A stretch of DNA of 64,000 nucleotides, taken from contig OY829326.1 in the NCBI GenBank assembly GCA_963691655.1, positions 43,303,989 through 43,367,988 of the forward strand, read 5' to 3'. Every line of letters starts with the position of its first letter. The stretch's first letter is position 1. The DNA is from Toxonevra muliebris (lineage: Eukaryota; Arthropoda; Insecta; Diptera; Pallopteridae). The translations under genes and the position numbers were made by a program. The notes beneath the pieces are model-generated. The model did not search any database. It saw only the letters and a list, made by a program, of their open reading frames with translations, and was not told where the DNA came from. Positions 23,690 through 36,573 of this stretch are shown here, in pieces.

Positions 23690-23970
23690 AAGTATTCTTC
23701 ACGTTTACTGATTGTCGAATATTTGAAATTTCTTGCTTAAGTCATCTTTTTTTAATGTTTTGTCTTTGAAGTCTAGCAAAAACCCAAGTGCAAAAGATTT
23801 TACTATTTTTTGAAAAAAAATACGTTTAGTTATTACTAAGTGGAAAATTTCTTTATCAAATACCATATGTTTATGAAAGATAAGAGAATATGAAAATCAA
23901 AAAATTCGAGGAATCGGATTTTTTAACCTTTAATAAACAAAAATTTGGTGCCATAATTTGCGGAAGACCT
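23690..23970 (+). repeat. Dispersed repeat, copy 2 (partner at 2040-2900)
   Basis: Matches the 2.0-2.9 kb repeat in block order and lacks the hAT MITE found there, so it shows the pre-insertion arrangement in outline. Confidence 0.5.
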
Positions 23971-26210
23971 AAGTAACCATTATTTCATAACAAAATATTT
24001 CTATCAAGCGCCATTAAATTTAGGACTTAAACATTGGGAGCAATCGAGTACTCAGGTTGTATATACTCTTGACTTCGTTTTAGTGGTAATATTTTCAAAT
24101 AACCACGATTGCCGAGATTTTCCGCCTGACAATGTTTAATTTCAATAATTGATCCATTGATAAATAAATTAAAAATTTATGCTAAATATTGTGAAATCTG
24201 ATTCCCTCAACTTAAGAAATAAAACTTCTGTTACCTAATCGAGAGTTAAGAAGTACATAAATTGGTAAAATTATTTTTCTAGCTGTACATAACTAGCCAT
24301 AGTGCAATAAGTCATAAGAAATTAAAAACTTCGCTTAAAGAAACTACAGCAGATGTACGAGTGAAAAAAGATCACACAAAATAAAAAATTTAAATTCAAA
24401 ATCTGAGAAAAAATACCAAAAGTTTTATAAGAAACAAAAACATCTGTCGAACTCACCACAGGATGAAGGAGTATCATGGGCAGACAATGTAAAAAATGGA
24501 AGAGAAAAAAAATGAAACCAAACTAAGGCGATAATCAAGAAAGTCCACTTCATAATACCTCGTGGGAAGAAAGTTTTCTCAAGAACAGCCAGCAGGCAAA
24601 GATGCCGACAATGACGCCCACGATAACGCAAACGGTGACGGCAACCGACGAACACGACGACATGCCGACAGAAACTCCTGCTGTTGCAGTTGCTGGTCAA
24701 GAATTAAAAAAGTGCAGGCAAATCACAAAAAGCATCAAAGTTTTCCTTCAACCAACTTAACACACCAAAACACCAACCAACTAACGCAAAAAAAAAAAAA
24801 AACAAGAAAAAAGAAAAACTAAGAAACAAAAATTTTAAACAAAACATTTTCAGATAACCAGCAAAGTGAAATGCGAAACAAAACGAATGAAGCTAAAGGA
24901 GCAGCAGCAGCAGCAGCAACTTCACATACAGATACTAGCCACACATAGACACCACTTGAGAAAACAGTTAGCCAGCTGGATGACTGACTGGCAGAAGCGG
25001 CGGCGGCTTGCTTCTCCATATACTACGCAGCACCATCCATCGGAAATCCTTTGAGTGGAGCAAAAGGCTAAGTTTTTCTTTCAATTGAAGTATTTTTGTT
25101 GTTGGTGCTGCGTGAAATTGCAAAGTCTCCTGCTGCAAACGGATGTGTAGTTTGGATGATAGAATGTAGGCAGACCGGCAGACAGGATACTTATATCCCC
25201 GCAATCCACTACACGCTACTCATCACATTACAGTTTTTAACTTTGCCTTGAACATGTTTTTTTTCTTATATTTTGTATTTGTATTGCAACTTTTTTCTTT
25301 GCTTTTTATTCTACATTGTTCAAATGTACATTAGTCCTATAAATATATCTGTATTTCATTTGCTTAATTTTTGTGCTTTTGTTGAAATAAGTTGTAAACT
25401 ACATTCAGGTCCTTTCATTTCAACTATTCGACACATTTACTGCGACTATGATACTGCAACGTTTACTTGTGTGAATTTTATTCGATACATACTAGTTCGT
25501 CCCACTAAAGTATCTTAGCAGTAATAGGGCACAAAATATAGGACCATTTCAGTGCGTCGCGGAGTTTCAACGTGAATGGCTGAAACATTAAAACTTGTTT
25601 CGGGAGGGTTATTCCACTACTACTGTTCCCGATGAAAATTTGTTTGGTCAAAAGGCCACAGATAAACCGTCATAACGACCGAGCTATTTAACTTATCCCT
25701 TAAACATCACCACTTCCACCTCTCACTTTCAATCTACTAGTGCTTACATAATTTGTTGTCATAAACTTTTAGCGTGTTTTTTAGGGATGACTTGTAATTT
25801 ACTGCTGGGAAGTAGAAGAATTCAGGCATACTCACATGCCTTTATATATTTATGTATGCACATATCTATAGGGGCATTTACTTATGTGAGTGTGCTGACG
25901 TACCACTCATACCTCAAAGAATAGCGCTTATTCTCGGTTCCGAGATCGACCGAAATTCTCTGGTAATATTACTCATTTTAGTTATTTACACATACAGCAT
26001 ACATACATAAGTATATTTCATCGGCATGCAGTCAGACGTCAACTTTCAATCTGTGTTCGCACTCGGTGTGTGAGTAGCATTTAAGAGAATTCGGATAATC
26101 CTTTTGTTGAAACTTTTTGCGTATGTATACACATTAGACTGGATTGAAATATATAGGACTTTTGTAACGCCCATCATGATAGCACTTTTTAAAAAGAGAT
26201 GATAAATACA
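23971..26210. other. Region without a recognisable gene
   Basis: Contains an A-rich tract near 24,790-24,835 and a CAG run near 24,900-24,918. Opposed open frames overlap here, as expected of GC-richer non-coding sequence. No family match and no exon supported. Confidence 0.45.
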
Positions 26211-26211
26211 A

Positions 26212-26227
26212 CCCCCCCCCCCCCCCC
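26212..26227 (+). repeat. Poly-C tract (16 C)
   Basis: An uninterrupted run of 16 C in strongly A/T-rich surroundings, just left of the diverged repeat cluster. Confidence 0.85.
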
Positions 26228-26394
26228 TCTTTTTTAGTTTTATAAAATATGTCCTGGAACATATTTTAGATCAAAATACGGGCCAAAACTATGCTTTCTG
26301 AACCAAAAAAAAAAAAAAAAACAGTGAACAAAATTTCAATACAATCGATTGGTTACCGGTGGCGTTTCAGTATCAGGAATAATTTAAATTTTCG

Positions 26395-27035
26395 TAAATT
26401 TTTCTAACCTTTGCTCCGGAGCCCTCTTTGGAATATTTTTAAATAAAAATAGACGTGAAAAATAGATTTCTTGGCACAGAAAACCGACAAAATTTCATTA
26501 AAGATGGCGTTCCAATACAAAGATAGATTAAACTCATTCAAAGAAAACTACTACCACTCTGATATAAATGCAAAATTACTATCACCTGATTTTGTTGAAA
26601 TTTTGCGCGCTCATGTTTTTTAAGCCGAGGAGCTCATTTTTGGAATCCGTTTTCATTTAAAAAATATTCCAAAGGGGGCTCTGGAGCAAAGGTTTGAAAA
26701 TTGGGAGAAATTTTAATTTTATCTTGTACTAGAACGCCATCTATGGGCCGGCCGATTGGGTTGAAATTTCGAGCACCAGGGTTTTTTGATCCAGAAAACT
26801 AATTTGCAGCCCCTATTTTGATCTTCCAAAGGGAGCTCCGTAGCAAAAATCATGAAAAAGTTGAATTTCCTTATATTGAAACGCCATCTATGGACTTTGC
26901 GATTTCGTTGAAGTTTTATGCAGAAGAGTTTTTTTTCCCAAGGGACCTATTTTTAATCCCTTTTTTAATCCAAAACATATTCTAAAGGAGGCTCCGGAGC
27001 CAAAGTTAGTAAAAATTGTTTAAAACTAAAAACGC
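26395..27035. repeat. Diverged repeat cluster with GGCTCYGGAGC units
   Basis: A unit of about 150-170 bp carrying CCAAAGGGGGCTCTGGAGC, then CGCCATCTATGG, then GTTGAAATTT occurs in three direct copies (unit motifs near 26,670, 26,826 and 26,982) plus one inverted copy at about 26,405-26,510 (GCTCCGGAGCCCTCTTTGG). The copies are much diverged. Possibly a foldback or satellite-like element. Confidence 0.6.
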
Positions 27036-27727
27036 TGTGATGATGAGGGTTACAAAATCGATCTACTCTAATGCAAATACTGTATGCGTAGTGTAGAGTC
27101 GCGCAGTTTTGATTATGATTACCCGTTACTTTAATAACTATTATTTTTAACCGTAATAAAATAAGTAAATTAATGATTAATGTCAGTCACAAGCATAAGT
27201 GTTTTTTATGGCTAGTAAATTTTGTAATTATTATGAGTAAACATAACAACAAATTTTTGATTACCTGTAATCATAATCATAAAAATTTTAATAATGAGTA
27301 ATCACAATCAAAATTTTTAATTACAAGTAATCATACAATTTATACCATATCTCAACAAATATTTTTTTTCCATATTTTTTTTTAATATTCAAAATTTTTA
27401 AGTAATTGATTACTAAATTTGATGTATATATCATGTACATAATAAGTAGAAATCTTGCTATTTTTTTAGCTTTTAATTTTTGTTTAATTTGTTGTTTTTT
27501 ATTTAATTTTTTCCTCCCCCATTTTCTGAGAGTTTTCAATAATATTTTGTCTGCAAAATGATAAAAAGTTTTGCGCTAATAGAACAACTTTTTTATTGTT
27601 TCTGTTATTCGTTTTTCTCTTTCTCTCTTTCATGTTATTTACAAAAAATTAAAAGTTAAAAGAAAAAAAATAATATATGTAATTATTTAATAAGTTTTTT
27701 CTACTCTCATTAAAAATATTTCATATA

Positions 27728-29192
27728 CAGTCAACGTTTGATAACGTGAACATCCACCAAGGTGAACAAATTTTTTCTTCCATTGACTATTCTAAAACGT
27801 GAACAAAATCTGAAAGCTCTAAAAAGTGAACAAAATTTTTTAGAAATTGTGTATCAACTTTCATGATTTTAGTAATTTCGAGAACTCCTTAGATATGTTT
27901 ATATGCTCTTATAAAACCTACGAGAAGAGGCAATATTTAAGGTGGTTGAAAAAAGAATCAACAAAAATTATTCTAAAATAATTCTGAATTAAAAACGTTC
28001 CAACTCACAGTGATTTGATCGCATATAACGACGGGACAAAATTAGAAGAAGCTCTCTGAAATCGATGAAATTTCGTATCCTAGTAAATTTTGGTCGTTAA
28101 ACTCAAATCTGAAATCATTTTAAATTAACCGGTTTTAGTTTCACCACAACCTAAGCTTAAAGTTACAATTTTCGTCATATTTAGCGCGCAATAGTGCAAG
28201 AATGGGTGGTTTGATCTTCAAGGCTTTTCAGAAAGTTAAACCATTTTTAGTGGAATCTTCAATGTAAGTGATATTAATGAATGTAACTTTTGACTTTCCA
28301 CACTTTTATTCATTTTTCAGTTTACTTCCAATTAACCATATGTCGAAAGAAACATCGCCAGACCTATTTTCAAATGGAATTATTTCCTGAGAGAGGAAGA
28401 TAGCGGATCATGTTTTTGCATATTTTAATAAAGAAAGGTATCTTCTAAAATTGACACAAAATCCAGAAACATTTTTTCCAGATTTTCTCTTCTAAAATTC
28501 GTTAATTTTGAGTTTTCGTATTTTCAAAAATACTTAACTTTAGAAACAACGCAGAGTTGTTAGGTTTCCAAATTTTGATTAAAAAATAACAACAAAAATT
28601 TCCTTGATAACCACTCAAACACAAAACTGGAACTTTCGACAGGATACCATTAGGAACTTATTTTTCAGATAGTTTTAACTTATCGTAGTATCCAACACTT
28701 TTGTTAAAAATTTGTCTACTTTAAACTGCCCTTGCACCCACGCTAATTATTTTTTTTGCCAAGATTTTTTTGTTGTTTCTTACTTGGAGTATTACCTTTA
28801 AAATGTAACCAATTTTTTTATTTTTTGGTTTTGACACAACGAATGTTTTGAATTTTGTTTATGGGGCGAATCACTGTGCAATGAAACATATTTTTTTTTA
28901 TTTATTTATTTGTTTGCTAATTATTTCTTATTTATTTAAGAAATAATTTTTTTATTTTATATTTTTACTTAAGGAATTCACAATTTCAATTGAATTTTTA
29001 TGAATTTTTGTGGATTTTTTTCAATTTGAGTTATTTTACCAATAAAATGTTTATTTTCACTATAGGGTATAGTTTTAATTTTAAAAAAGTTTCCTTTTGT
29101 GATAAGATCTTAAAGTTCCGGTTATTTTTTTCAACAATCGCAAACGTGAACACCCTTGATTTTTATTAGTTCACGGTTTCGAGCGTTGACTG
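27728..29192. mobile_element. TA-flanked element with pogo-like ends, 1465 bp
   Basis: Ends CAGTCAACGTTTGA and, inverted, CAGTCAACGCTCGA, each followed by CGTGAAC, with TA on both outer sides. The motif GTGAACAAA is repeated just inside the left end at about 27,760-27,835 and GTGAACAC lies near the right end, consistent with transposase-binding repeats. No transposase frame longer than fragments. Confidence 0.7.
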
Positions 29193-30026
29193 TATTTTAG
29201 TAATAATAAAAACTTACATAAGAATCCAGAAATTCGTAGTAAAAGTGTTTGCTATGAAAATAATACGCAGCTAGATTTAAAACGGAATAAGGTGTACTGG
29301 TTTGCAGGTATCTATAGCCATAGCAACACTTAGCATTAGGATCGAGTTTCATTAAGTTATAGAGATTTTATCCAAATAAGTTGCTTTCATTCCTATATAC
29401 AAAATTTCGGGAATTAATAAGCTTTTAATGAGACGACCAAATCAGCTATAATCTCAATAACTTAGCAAACCCTTATCTGATTCTCGCAATCTTTAGTACA
29501 TTTAACCCTCAAGTCACCAAGCATGCTTCATCAAAACGGGTGCAATTACCATCTTAATAGTTTTTTCATATCGTTTATGGAATTCCCCAGGCTTTTATAA
29601 AATGCATTAATAATTTGTGAAAAACAGGAATATTAATTATTTTGACTGAATTTGAGATAAAAGTGAAAAACTTAAAAAAAATAAATAAAATACTTCCCTT
29701 CATAGTAGCTAGATAGAAAAAGTAGTAGTGAGTAGCTAGGACTTTGAATTTTTTATACAAAATATTCAATTACTTAAAACAAATTGATAAAAAGTTTTTT
29801 CAACAACAAATACTTTTAGGCATTCAACTTTTCCGGCTTCATAAAACCACGCCCATTAAATTTTTTCGGTTTTTGAGATCAAATTAATGCTTATTACATC
29901 AAATTTTATTAATCCCAATTTTTTTTAAATCTATTAAAAATTTAGGAACTAAAGGGTTAACACAAAATTGAACGCAGCTTTGAAAACGAAACAAAAACCA
30001 GCTTTTTATTGACCAAATTAACCCTT

Positions 30027-30513
30027 AATTTTCAATAAAGCATTTTGCTTAATTTTAATCCTTCGGAGGGCGTACTCTGAAAAGTTGCACGAGAGGGCGC
30101 GCCGCGGCAAATTAGCCGCAAATTGTTTATTGTGTGTTTTTAAAACACTACTCATAGTAGCCGACCACTGCCACTCAAGTGTCTTTGTAAATTTTGAGAT
30201 GCAGCGGGGTTTACCGTTAGCCGTTGGTTTCTGCATTACATCGTTTAGCTGCTATTTGTGTTTGAAAATTGGTACCTCTTTTGCGGCTAATTTGCCGCGG
30301 CGCGCCCTCTCGTGTAACAAAAAAATTCAAGGGTAGCTCGACGAAATTTTTTCAAAGCCAAAACGATGACAAATGATTTTTTTGCTATAAATTAGAAAAA
30401 ATGCAGTCGATACTATGAAATTCATCTTTCGGCTAAATTGCCGCGGCGCTCCCTCTCGTGTAACTTTTCAGAGCGCGCCCTCCGAAATGAAGCAAAATGC
30501 TTTATTGGAAATT
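30027..30513. mobile_element. Foldback-like element with GC-rich arms
   Basis: Arms of about 80-90 bp (30,027-30,118 and 30,431-30,513) are inverted copies with a few indels. They contain AATAAAGCATTTTGCTT at the ends and CGAGAGGGCGCGCCGCGGC towards the centre. A third copy of the inner part, in the same orientation as the right arm, lies at 30,281-30,319. The GC-rich core stands out from the A/T-rich background. No clear target duplication. Confidence 0.7.
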
Positions 30514-32314
30514 TCAGGTACACCTAAATTTTTTTTAATTTGACTAGACCTACAACCTACGCCAGATCATTTCAAATGCTTACTTAATTTTTTTGTAGCA
30601 TCGTGTTATTATTCATACTTTTAATATATTCTCAAGAATTCATTAGCGAATATAATAGATTTAAATTATTGCTATCGTAAAACAGAAATGTTTTTATGTT
30701 CTTTATTAGAATTTAAGATTTTCAAAATGAACTGAGAAATCTTCAATTTTCTTCTGTCTATCAATCTCAATCAACGGAACCCTAAGCAAAATAACACACC
30801 CAGCGCACGCTCGGTCGCTGGTTCCTTTTGAAGTGTCATTAAAAATAACGAAAAATTGAAGAAAATTTTTAGGGGAAAATTGCGAAACCTTTGCGAATTC
30901 ATTTTCTTCCTTTTCTTTGGCATGCAAATTTTTTTCCAATCACCTTTGTGAATATTCGATAAACGTCAAAATGCAATAACATGCAAATTATTCAGCAGTC
31001 AAAGATTGAATCGCTTTGAGTATTTTTTGTTTGTTTCGTTTTGTGTCTTCGATTGATAGGTAATAAATTTCATTGCTTTGATAGAAATTAACTACCAAAA
31101 AGCTTTTAGTTATGAAGAAGTAACGAAATTTATTGGTAAGTAAAAGAAATGAAGCAGCCATTGTTTATTGGAATATTTATGCGAAATGTGTGCGCGCATT
31201 TAAAAAGTGTATGTAAATATTAACGAAAGTTAAAATTACTATTCAGCATTGTTTTACTTTTGCTACATAGCTTTATTGCTTTTGAGAGCTCAAACAATAA
31301 TCACAAAGTTTTCATTTCATTTTAAATGAAAATTAAAATGTCTGCAAGTTTAAATATTTTAGTTGTAGAATCGTTGTTAGCGGAAAACATACACACAACC
31401 TTGAATTTATTGAAGATGATATCGTTTAAATGCTGGCGTCAACAGTTTATCTAAATGTGAGTTTTTTTTATGGCATCTTACATCAGTTTTCTCTATTCCT
31501 TGTCTAATATTGTATTTTAGGGCTGTGCGAATTTATTGTTTATTGTTTATAGACTAATAACTTGAAACAACCTCAAAGAAAGAAGTCTAGAATGGTCAGA
31601 TTGGGCGATCTTCCGATCTGGAGCCATTCGCCCAAGTGGGGATTATTCCTTTATGTTTAAAATATTCAGCATTCTTGATCCATTACTTCACAAATGCTCA
31701 AGTCACGTTGATATAAGACGCTATTTTGTAGGGTGGTTTTAGTTGGCTGGAATCCAAAACAAACGTTGAACTTGAGCTTTGCGGTAGTATCTATGCAAGA
31801 TTTTCCCCTGGCAAAAAAACTTCAAAACTGTTCTTTTGTGTCGTTGTGAAGCATGACTGATGATCGAAAAGTACCTAAGGCGTTTTCCTAAGGTCTGGTG
31901 GCCGATTGAGAAATAAAATCAAAAATGTGGAGATGATTATACAGACGCTACAATAGAAAGTTTACTGCAGCAGAAAACTAGCAAATCTCAGGTGTACCTG
32001 GAAAAAAGTTTGAGAATAAAGTCCAAACCACGGATATTAAAGTTATCGCAAAGGATTGCACTTGATGGATTCAGCAAACTTGTTGCTCCCACAGGGAACG
32101 AGAGGATATAAGAAAACCGTAACTGATTAATTATTATTATTATTATTATTTTTGGAAAACCTACTCCAATATTTTTAAAACATTTTTAAAATATTTTTAA
32201 GCAGAGCAGAGTAATCAAGAAATTTTCCATAAGGCTCCTTGAACTTTAAAACCTTGAGATATCGAATTTTTTTGAGGTTCATGACAAAAGAATTTTTGCC
32301 GTTAACGAAGATCT
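30514..32314. other. Region without a recognisable gene
   Basis: About 31,560-32,110 is less A/T-rich and looks like degraded repeat DNA, including an 8-bp hairpin around TTGGGCGA (31,600-31,640). I could not assign it to a family. Confidence 0.35.
32141..32153 (+). repeat. ATT microsatellite
   Basis: A short run of TTA/ATT units. Confidence 0.5.
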
Positions 32315-32558
32315 ACATATCGCTGCCTTAATTTGCTAAGGCCCTAACATCAAATTTTTCAATATCGAGTTTTTGATGGATTATGATAAAGCGAGCTCAC
32401 TTTCGTCTGTGCCAAAAATTTTAGAGACCTGCACCGAAAACTTACGATCTTTTCTTTTGGTTTAAATTAAAAATTCTTGAAACAAAATGTTTTTTGTTTC
32501 TCCTGTAAAATATGAAAAATGCGTGTTAGGGCCTTAGCAAATTAAGGTAGCGATATGT
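32315..32558. repeat. 35-bp inverted repeat pair, one mismatch
   Basis: ACATATCGCTGCCTTAATTT continuing to GCCCTAACA at 32315-32349 matches the inverse of 32524-32558 at 34 of 35 positions; the spacer is 174 bp. Could be a MITE; no target duplication was evident. Confidence 0.75.
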
Positions 32559-34231
32559 TTGTAGGTTTATTTTCATATACAGTGATAACTATGTAGTTAA
32601 TTGACTCCTGCCTAATTATTTTCCCAGGTTAATTGGATCTGAATTTGTGCTAATTTTAATTTTGAGTAATGTAATTTCTGGGCTAATTCATTTCCTCTAA
32701 TTGAGTTAATAATTGTGATTATTCGACGGAAATTATGGTTTAGATATACACGCATATATAATACTTATAATTACTTCTAATTAATACTTTTAGAATTAAA
32801 CTTTTAATGCTAGACTTTACATTTTCGTTTACATGCATTTGCCGTATGTTTTGCCTCATTTACTTTCGTGTATGCTTGAATTTCAAATCCATGTTATTTT
32901 TTGTTAAATATTTATAATTTAACTTATTAGTTGTTTTTTTTTTCATTTGCTCAGTTTTCCTTAATTTTAAGACTGAGCAAACTTTGCAGATACACTAAAT
33001 AATTATACGCAAACAAGAAAACTTTTAAAAGTTACTTCAAAATGCTTTTAACTAAAATTGGCAAAGGTTTTCACGCATCCCTTTCACCCCTGGAAGGAAA
33101 GAAATATTGAAGAGAAAAGGAAAGGAAATATAACCTACTTGCTTTCAATTGTTACTGTTTATGTTGCCGCTCTGTTGTTGTTGTTGTTGTAAAGTAAGTT
33201 TAAATAGCATAAGTTTGAAAAATAAATAGGTTCAATGTAAAAATTTGGATAGTATCCAGAAATGCGTTTGACTGAACGCAACAGCAGCAGAATCAGCAGC
33301 AACAACAAACATTCTCCCTACCAGCAAACAAACAAACAAACAAATGCAATCAACACACAAACAACAATCATTTTAAAATCTTGTTCCAATAAAATCAAAT
33401 AATAATTTCAAAAACCACTTAAACAAACAATAGAATTTTTATTATTTTTGTTTTTTTTTTGCTTCTGTGAATTGCGTCGTCCACTTTCTAAAATACACAA
33501 AATCATTTATGTAACATGATATTTTTCTTCTTTTTTTTTTTTTTTTTGAGATGGCAAACATTTTTTCTTTTTGTTACATTATAAAAAGATTTCATACCAC
33601 TTTTATTAATTCCTTTTCTATTCACTGCAAATTCGTTTATAGAATTCAAACTGGTTTCTATTCAGTTATGTATTTGTTTAATTTTGGTTTTTCACTTATG
33701 GTAGATGAAAATCAAATTCAGTTTATAAATTAGTTGACCAAAAGTATTGGGGATTATTCTGTTTTGGTGGGAGATGGTAATGTTCCGCTGATTGCTAAGC
33801 ATAAAAAGAGATGATAGACAAAAATAGATTAGCTTTATGAGACAGAGTGTCTACTATTTTATGCTGTAATATCTGAAGAGGCGGCATAATCTCGGACGCT
33901 TTTATCTTCACTGGCAGTATTTATGGAACTATATTGTCAGGTGAAATTCAAGTAGTTACTTGCGTCACTTTGAGTGTATCGAAGGAAATGCTTGTGAAGT
34001 AAGGGTTCATTATTATTATAAAGATGGGTTAGTTGACTTAAAAGTATTTGTATCCCCAATGGCATTGATGTGCAACTAAGATTCGACTGGCCACAATCGA
34101 TATCGGCTCAATATATACGTGCACATAGTATATATGGAAAAATTATATATGGAACGATGAATTTGATTCAACAATAGCAAAACGATATATTTTCACACGA
34201 ATATAAGGAGCCTTAAGGGGAAGTGCAGTTT

Positions 34232-34281
34232 CATTGGCGAAAAAATACAAAATACCTCTATTTTGTATTTTTTCGCCAATG
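34232..34281. repeat. Perfect hairpin: 23-bp arms, 4-nt loop
   Basis: CATTGGCGAAAAAATACAAA plus ATA, loop CCTC, then the exact inverse. Such a tight perfect hairpin is unusual in unconstrained DNA and suggests a recent origin or a role as a transposon end. Confidence 0.9.
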
Positions 34282-34892
34282 TTTTTATATTATTAAATAT
34301 TTTTATTAGAAATAATATTTGATGACATAATCTGAAACTAAGCACATGCTATTCTTTATTATTTGAGAATATACGAAATATTTTTCCAATATTTTCTCAA
34401 GGATTGTGCCCTTACGTCGTTCCCAACCACAAGTCATTCAGCTGGTGATTTAATGACGTACACCTCCAGGTTAACCACAACAACAACAAAAAAAAAAAAA
34501 AAAGGAAAATTGAGGAAATGGTGATTTGTTGAAGAAACTACAGTGAACATCGCTTATAACGAACATTTGTATTTAATTAAAGAAATAAGCCTCTCTAATT
34601 AAATAGATATGCGTTTATAACTCCATTTGAAAAAATATACCTAATTGTAATCGTTTGCTTTGTAGTTAAGCACTTTAAGTAGACAGAGTTTAAACAGCTG
34701 AAGTGGTCGTTAAAATATTATCATCTAAATATTCAGGGAAGCAAACGTCCTAATGACTCAACCCCTTTATCGCTTCTATAGCAGTAGGAATCGAGAAGGT
34801 TTCTTCGGCTGTCATATCATTCTCTTCTTCCAGTAGAAAGTTTCCCTTCATACCGAAAAAAAGTAAATAATAAAAAATCCAAACGATATTTA

Positions 34893-36318
34893 CACTCATG
34901 GTAATAAGTATAATTCCAGTCACAAAGTGCGATTTATTTGTAAGATTTTTATTTATTCCTAATTTATTTTATAATAATTAGCAAGTACGAAGTTTTGTTC
35001 AATAAATACGAAAATAATAAATATAACTCTGTTACTTAAATGCATTAAATTTGAAACTTTTGAAAAGCTTCATAGGAAATAATTATACTTCCATTTCAAG
35101 AATAACAAGAAAACATTTAATTGAAAGGTTCCAAGTACTAAAGTAAGTTTCAGAAAGAGATTATCACAAAATTAGTAATACATGTGACTATTCTAATTCT
35201 TTATATTTTCTTCTATTCTATTTGTCGTAGAGCTCATAAGATTTCTTGATATTTCCTGCTAATTCTTTTTTATCTGATTAAAAAAAACACTTCAAAGATT
35301 TTCCAAGGGGTTCAAGTCCAGGCTTGAAGTGGGTTACTTCATTATTTCAAAATTTTTCTCCGAGAAACATTCAGTTTCGACTGCTGCTTGATAGATAAAA
35401 TTATCTTCTTATTGAATGTTATGCTGCACTTATTAATTTTAACATAAAACATTGAAAAGCACTTCCAGAAAAGGTAGGGAGTTAATTTTACTTCTGACGA
35501 AAGATATTAATATTTTGTTTGAAAAACAAATCGAACTCGTGTCATCAGTCTACCGCCTTGGTAATTTCTGACTAATTCTTTTTTAGATATATAGTACCAA
35601 AAAAGATTATAACAGCCAGGAACATCTAATGTGAACGTTTTTCGTTTCCAAAAATAATCGTTTCGCATTGACCGGTCCATTACAAATTCGAAACATGCCT
35701 TTTTGTGATGAGTGTTTAGGGGCAGCTAACCCTTATTGTAAGATGTTTACAATCATGCAAAATGTTTCCAATACATCTAGTGAAAATATTTAAATCCAAA
35801 TCACTTCGAATTTTAGATATAATAAGTTTTTTGCACCTTTTTGCTTTGACTATCTCCGGTTTTTTCAGTGTATTCATGATTATAAGTCGTCCTAGCCGCT
35901 TTATTTTGGCATATATTAACTTCCTTTTTTGACGTTTACCACGCCTACATATGATATGTTAATACTTCATGCAATTTCACGATTAGACATGCCCCATTTT
36001 TCTTGGCAATGACTTACAAGTAAAATTTTCTTAATAACTTGTGGCGGAATGTTGTGCAATGTCTACAATGCATTGTCCGCAAAATTTGGTAAAGTAAAGC
36101 TTATAAATATCACGATTGCATCATTTCGAAGTATAATTATTTCTTTCTAGTTAAACATTTAAATTCAAATTAAGACATTAAGAAATGCAATTTTTTTGCA
36201 TTAATATGTCGCAGTACAAGATATATACAAATCAATTAACAAAACCTTTAATTTGTTGTAATAGTGAATTTTCACTGAATATATATAATATATGGAAGTA
36301 TATTTATTACCATGGGTG
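34893..36318 (-). mobile_element. Tc1-like transposon with IR/DR ends, 1426 bp
   Basis: Flanked by TA (34891-34892, 36319-36320). Outer ends CACTCATGGTAATAAG and, inverted, CACCCATGGTAATAAA agree at 23 of 26 positions. A second related motif, AAATAATTATACTTC, lies inside each end (35,075-35,097 and 36,123-36,143), about 180 bp from the tips. This is the two-site inverted/direct repeat plan known from several Tc1-like elements. A broken transposase runs on the minus strand. Confidence 0.85.
35270..36110 (-). pseudogene. Degenerate Tc1-like transposase
   Basis: Minus-strand fragments in order: a helix-turn-helix piece (KWGMSNREIA, about 35,960-36,010), a WKR segment with FTLDVPG (about 35,630-35,670), and the third catalytic motif PTSSLDLNPLENL (35,291-35,335), which matches the family SPDLNPIENLW. 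Several stops and frameshifts; not functional. Confidence 0.75.
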
Positions 36319-36573
36319 TATTTTTGTGCGTCTTGCATTCAAAAAACATAGACATATTTAGTTTAATTGTTTTTTCTCATTCATTTTCAAATCCGGTTCT
36401 TATAAACGATGGAAAAATCAAATATTTAGCAAAAAACGGTCGTTTTATCCTACTCGTTGCTATGGGTTCTTTCAAGTTTTACTTAAAACGTTGGTACACA
36501 CATTGTTAAAACTGTAATCTATTTATTAGAATCTTTTTGTTGAACAATCCCTGAAACCGAAATCTCCCCTTAA

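Larger units (their letters stand above)
34217..36569. mobile_element. TTAA-flanked element split by a Tc1-like insertion
   Basis: TTAA at 34213-34216 and 36570-36573 adjoin GGGGAAGTGCAGTTTC and, inverted, GGGGAGATTTCGGTTTC, a weak but plausible pair of ends. Removing the Tc1-like element at 34,893-36,318 leaves about 0.9 kb. The left end contains a perfect 23-bp-arm hairpin. Confidence 0.4.

Noticed and set aside
31600..31640. Hairpin around TTGGGCGA as a regulatory RNA
   Set aside because: Only 8-bp arms in sequence that looks like a degraded repeat.
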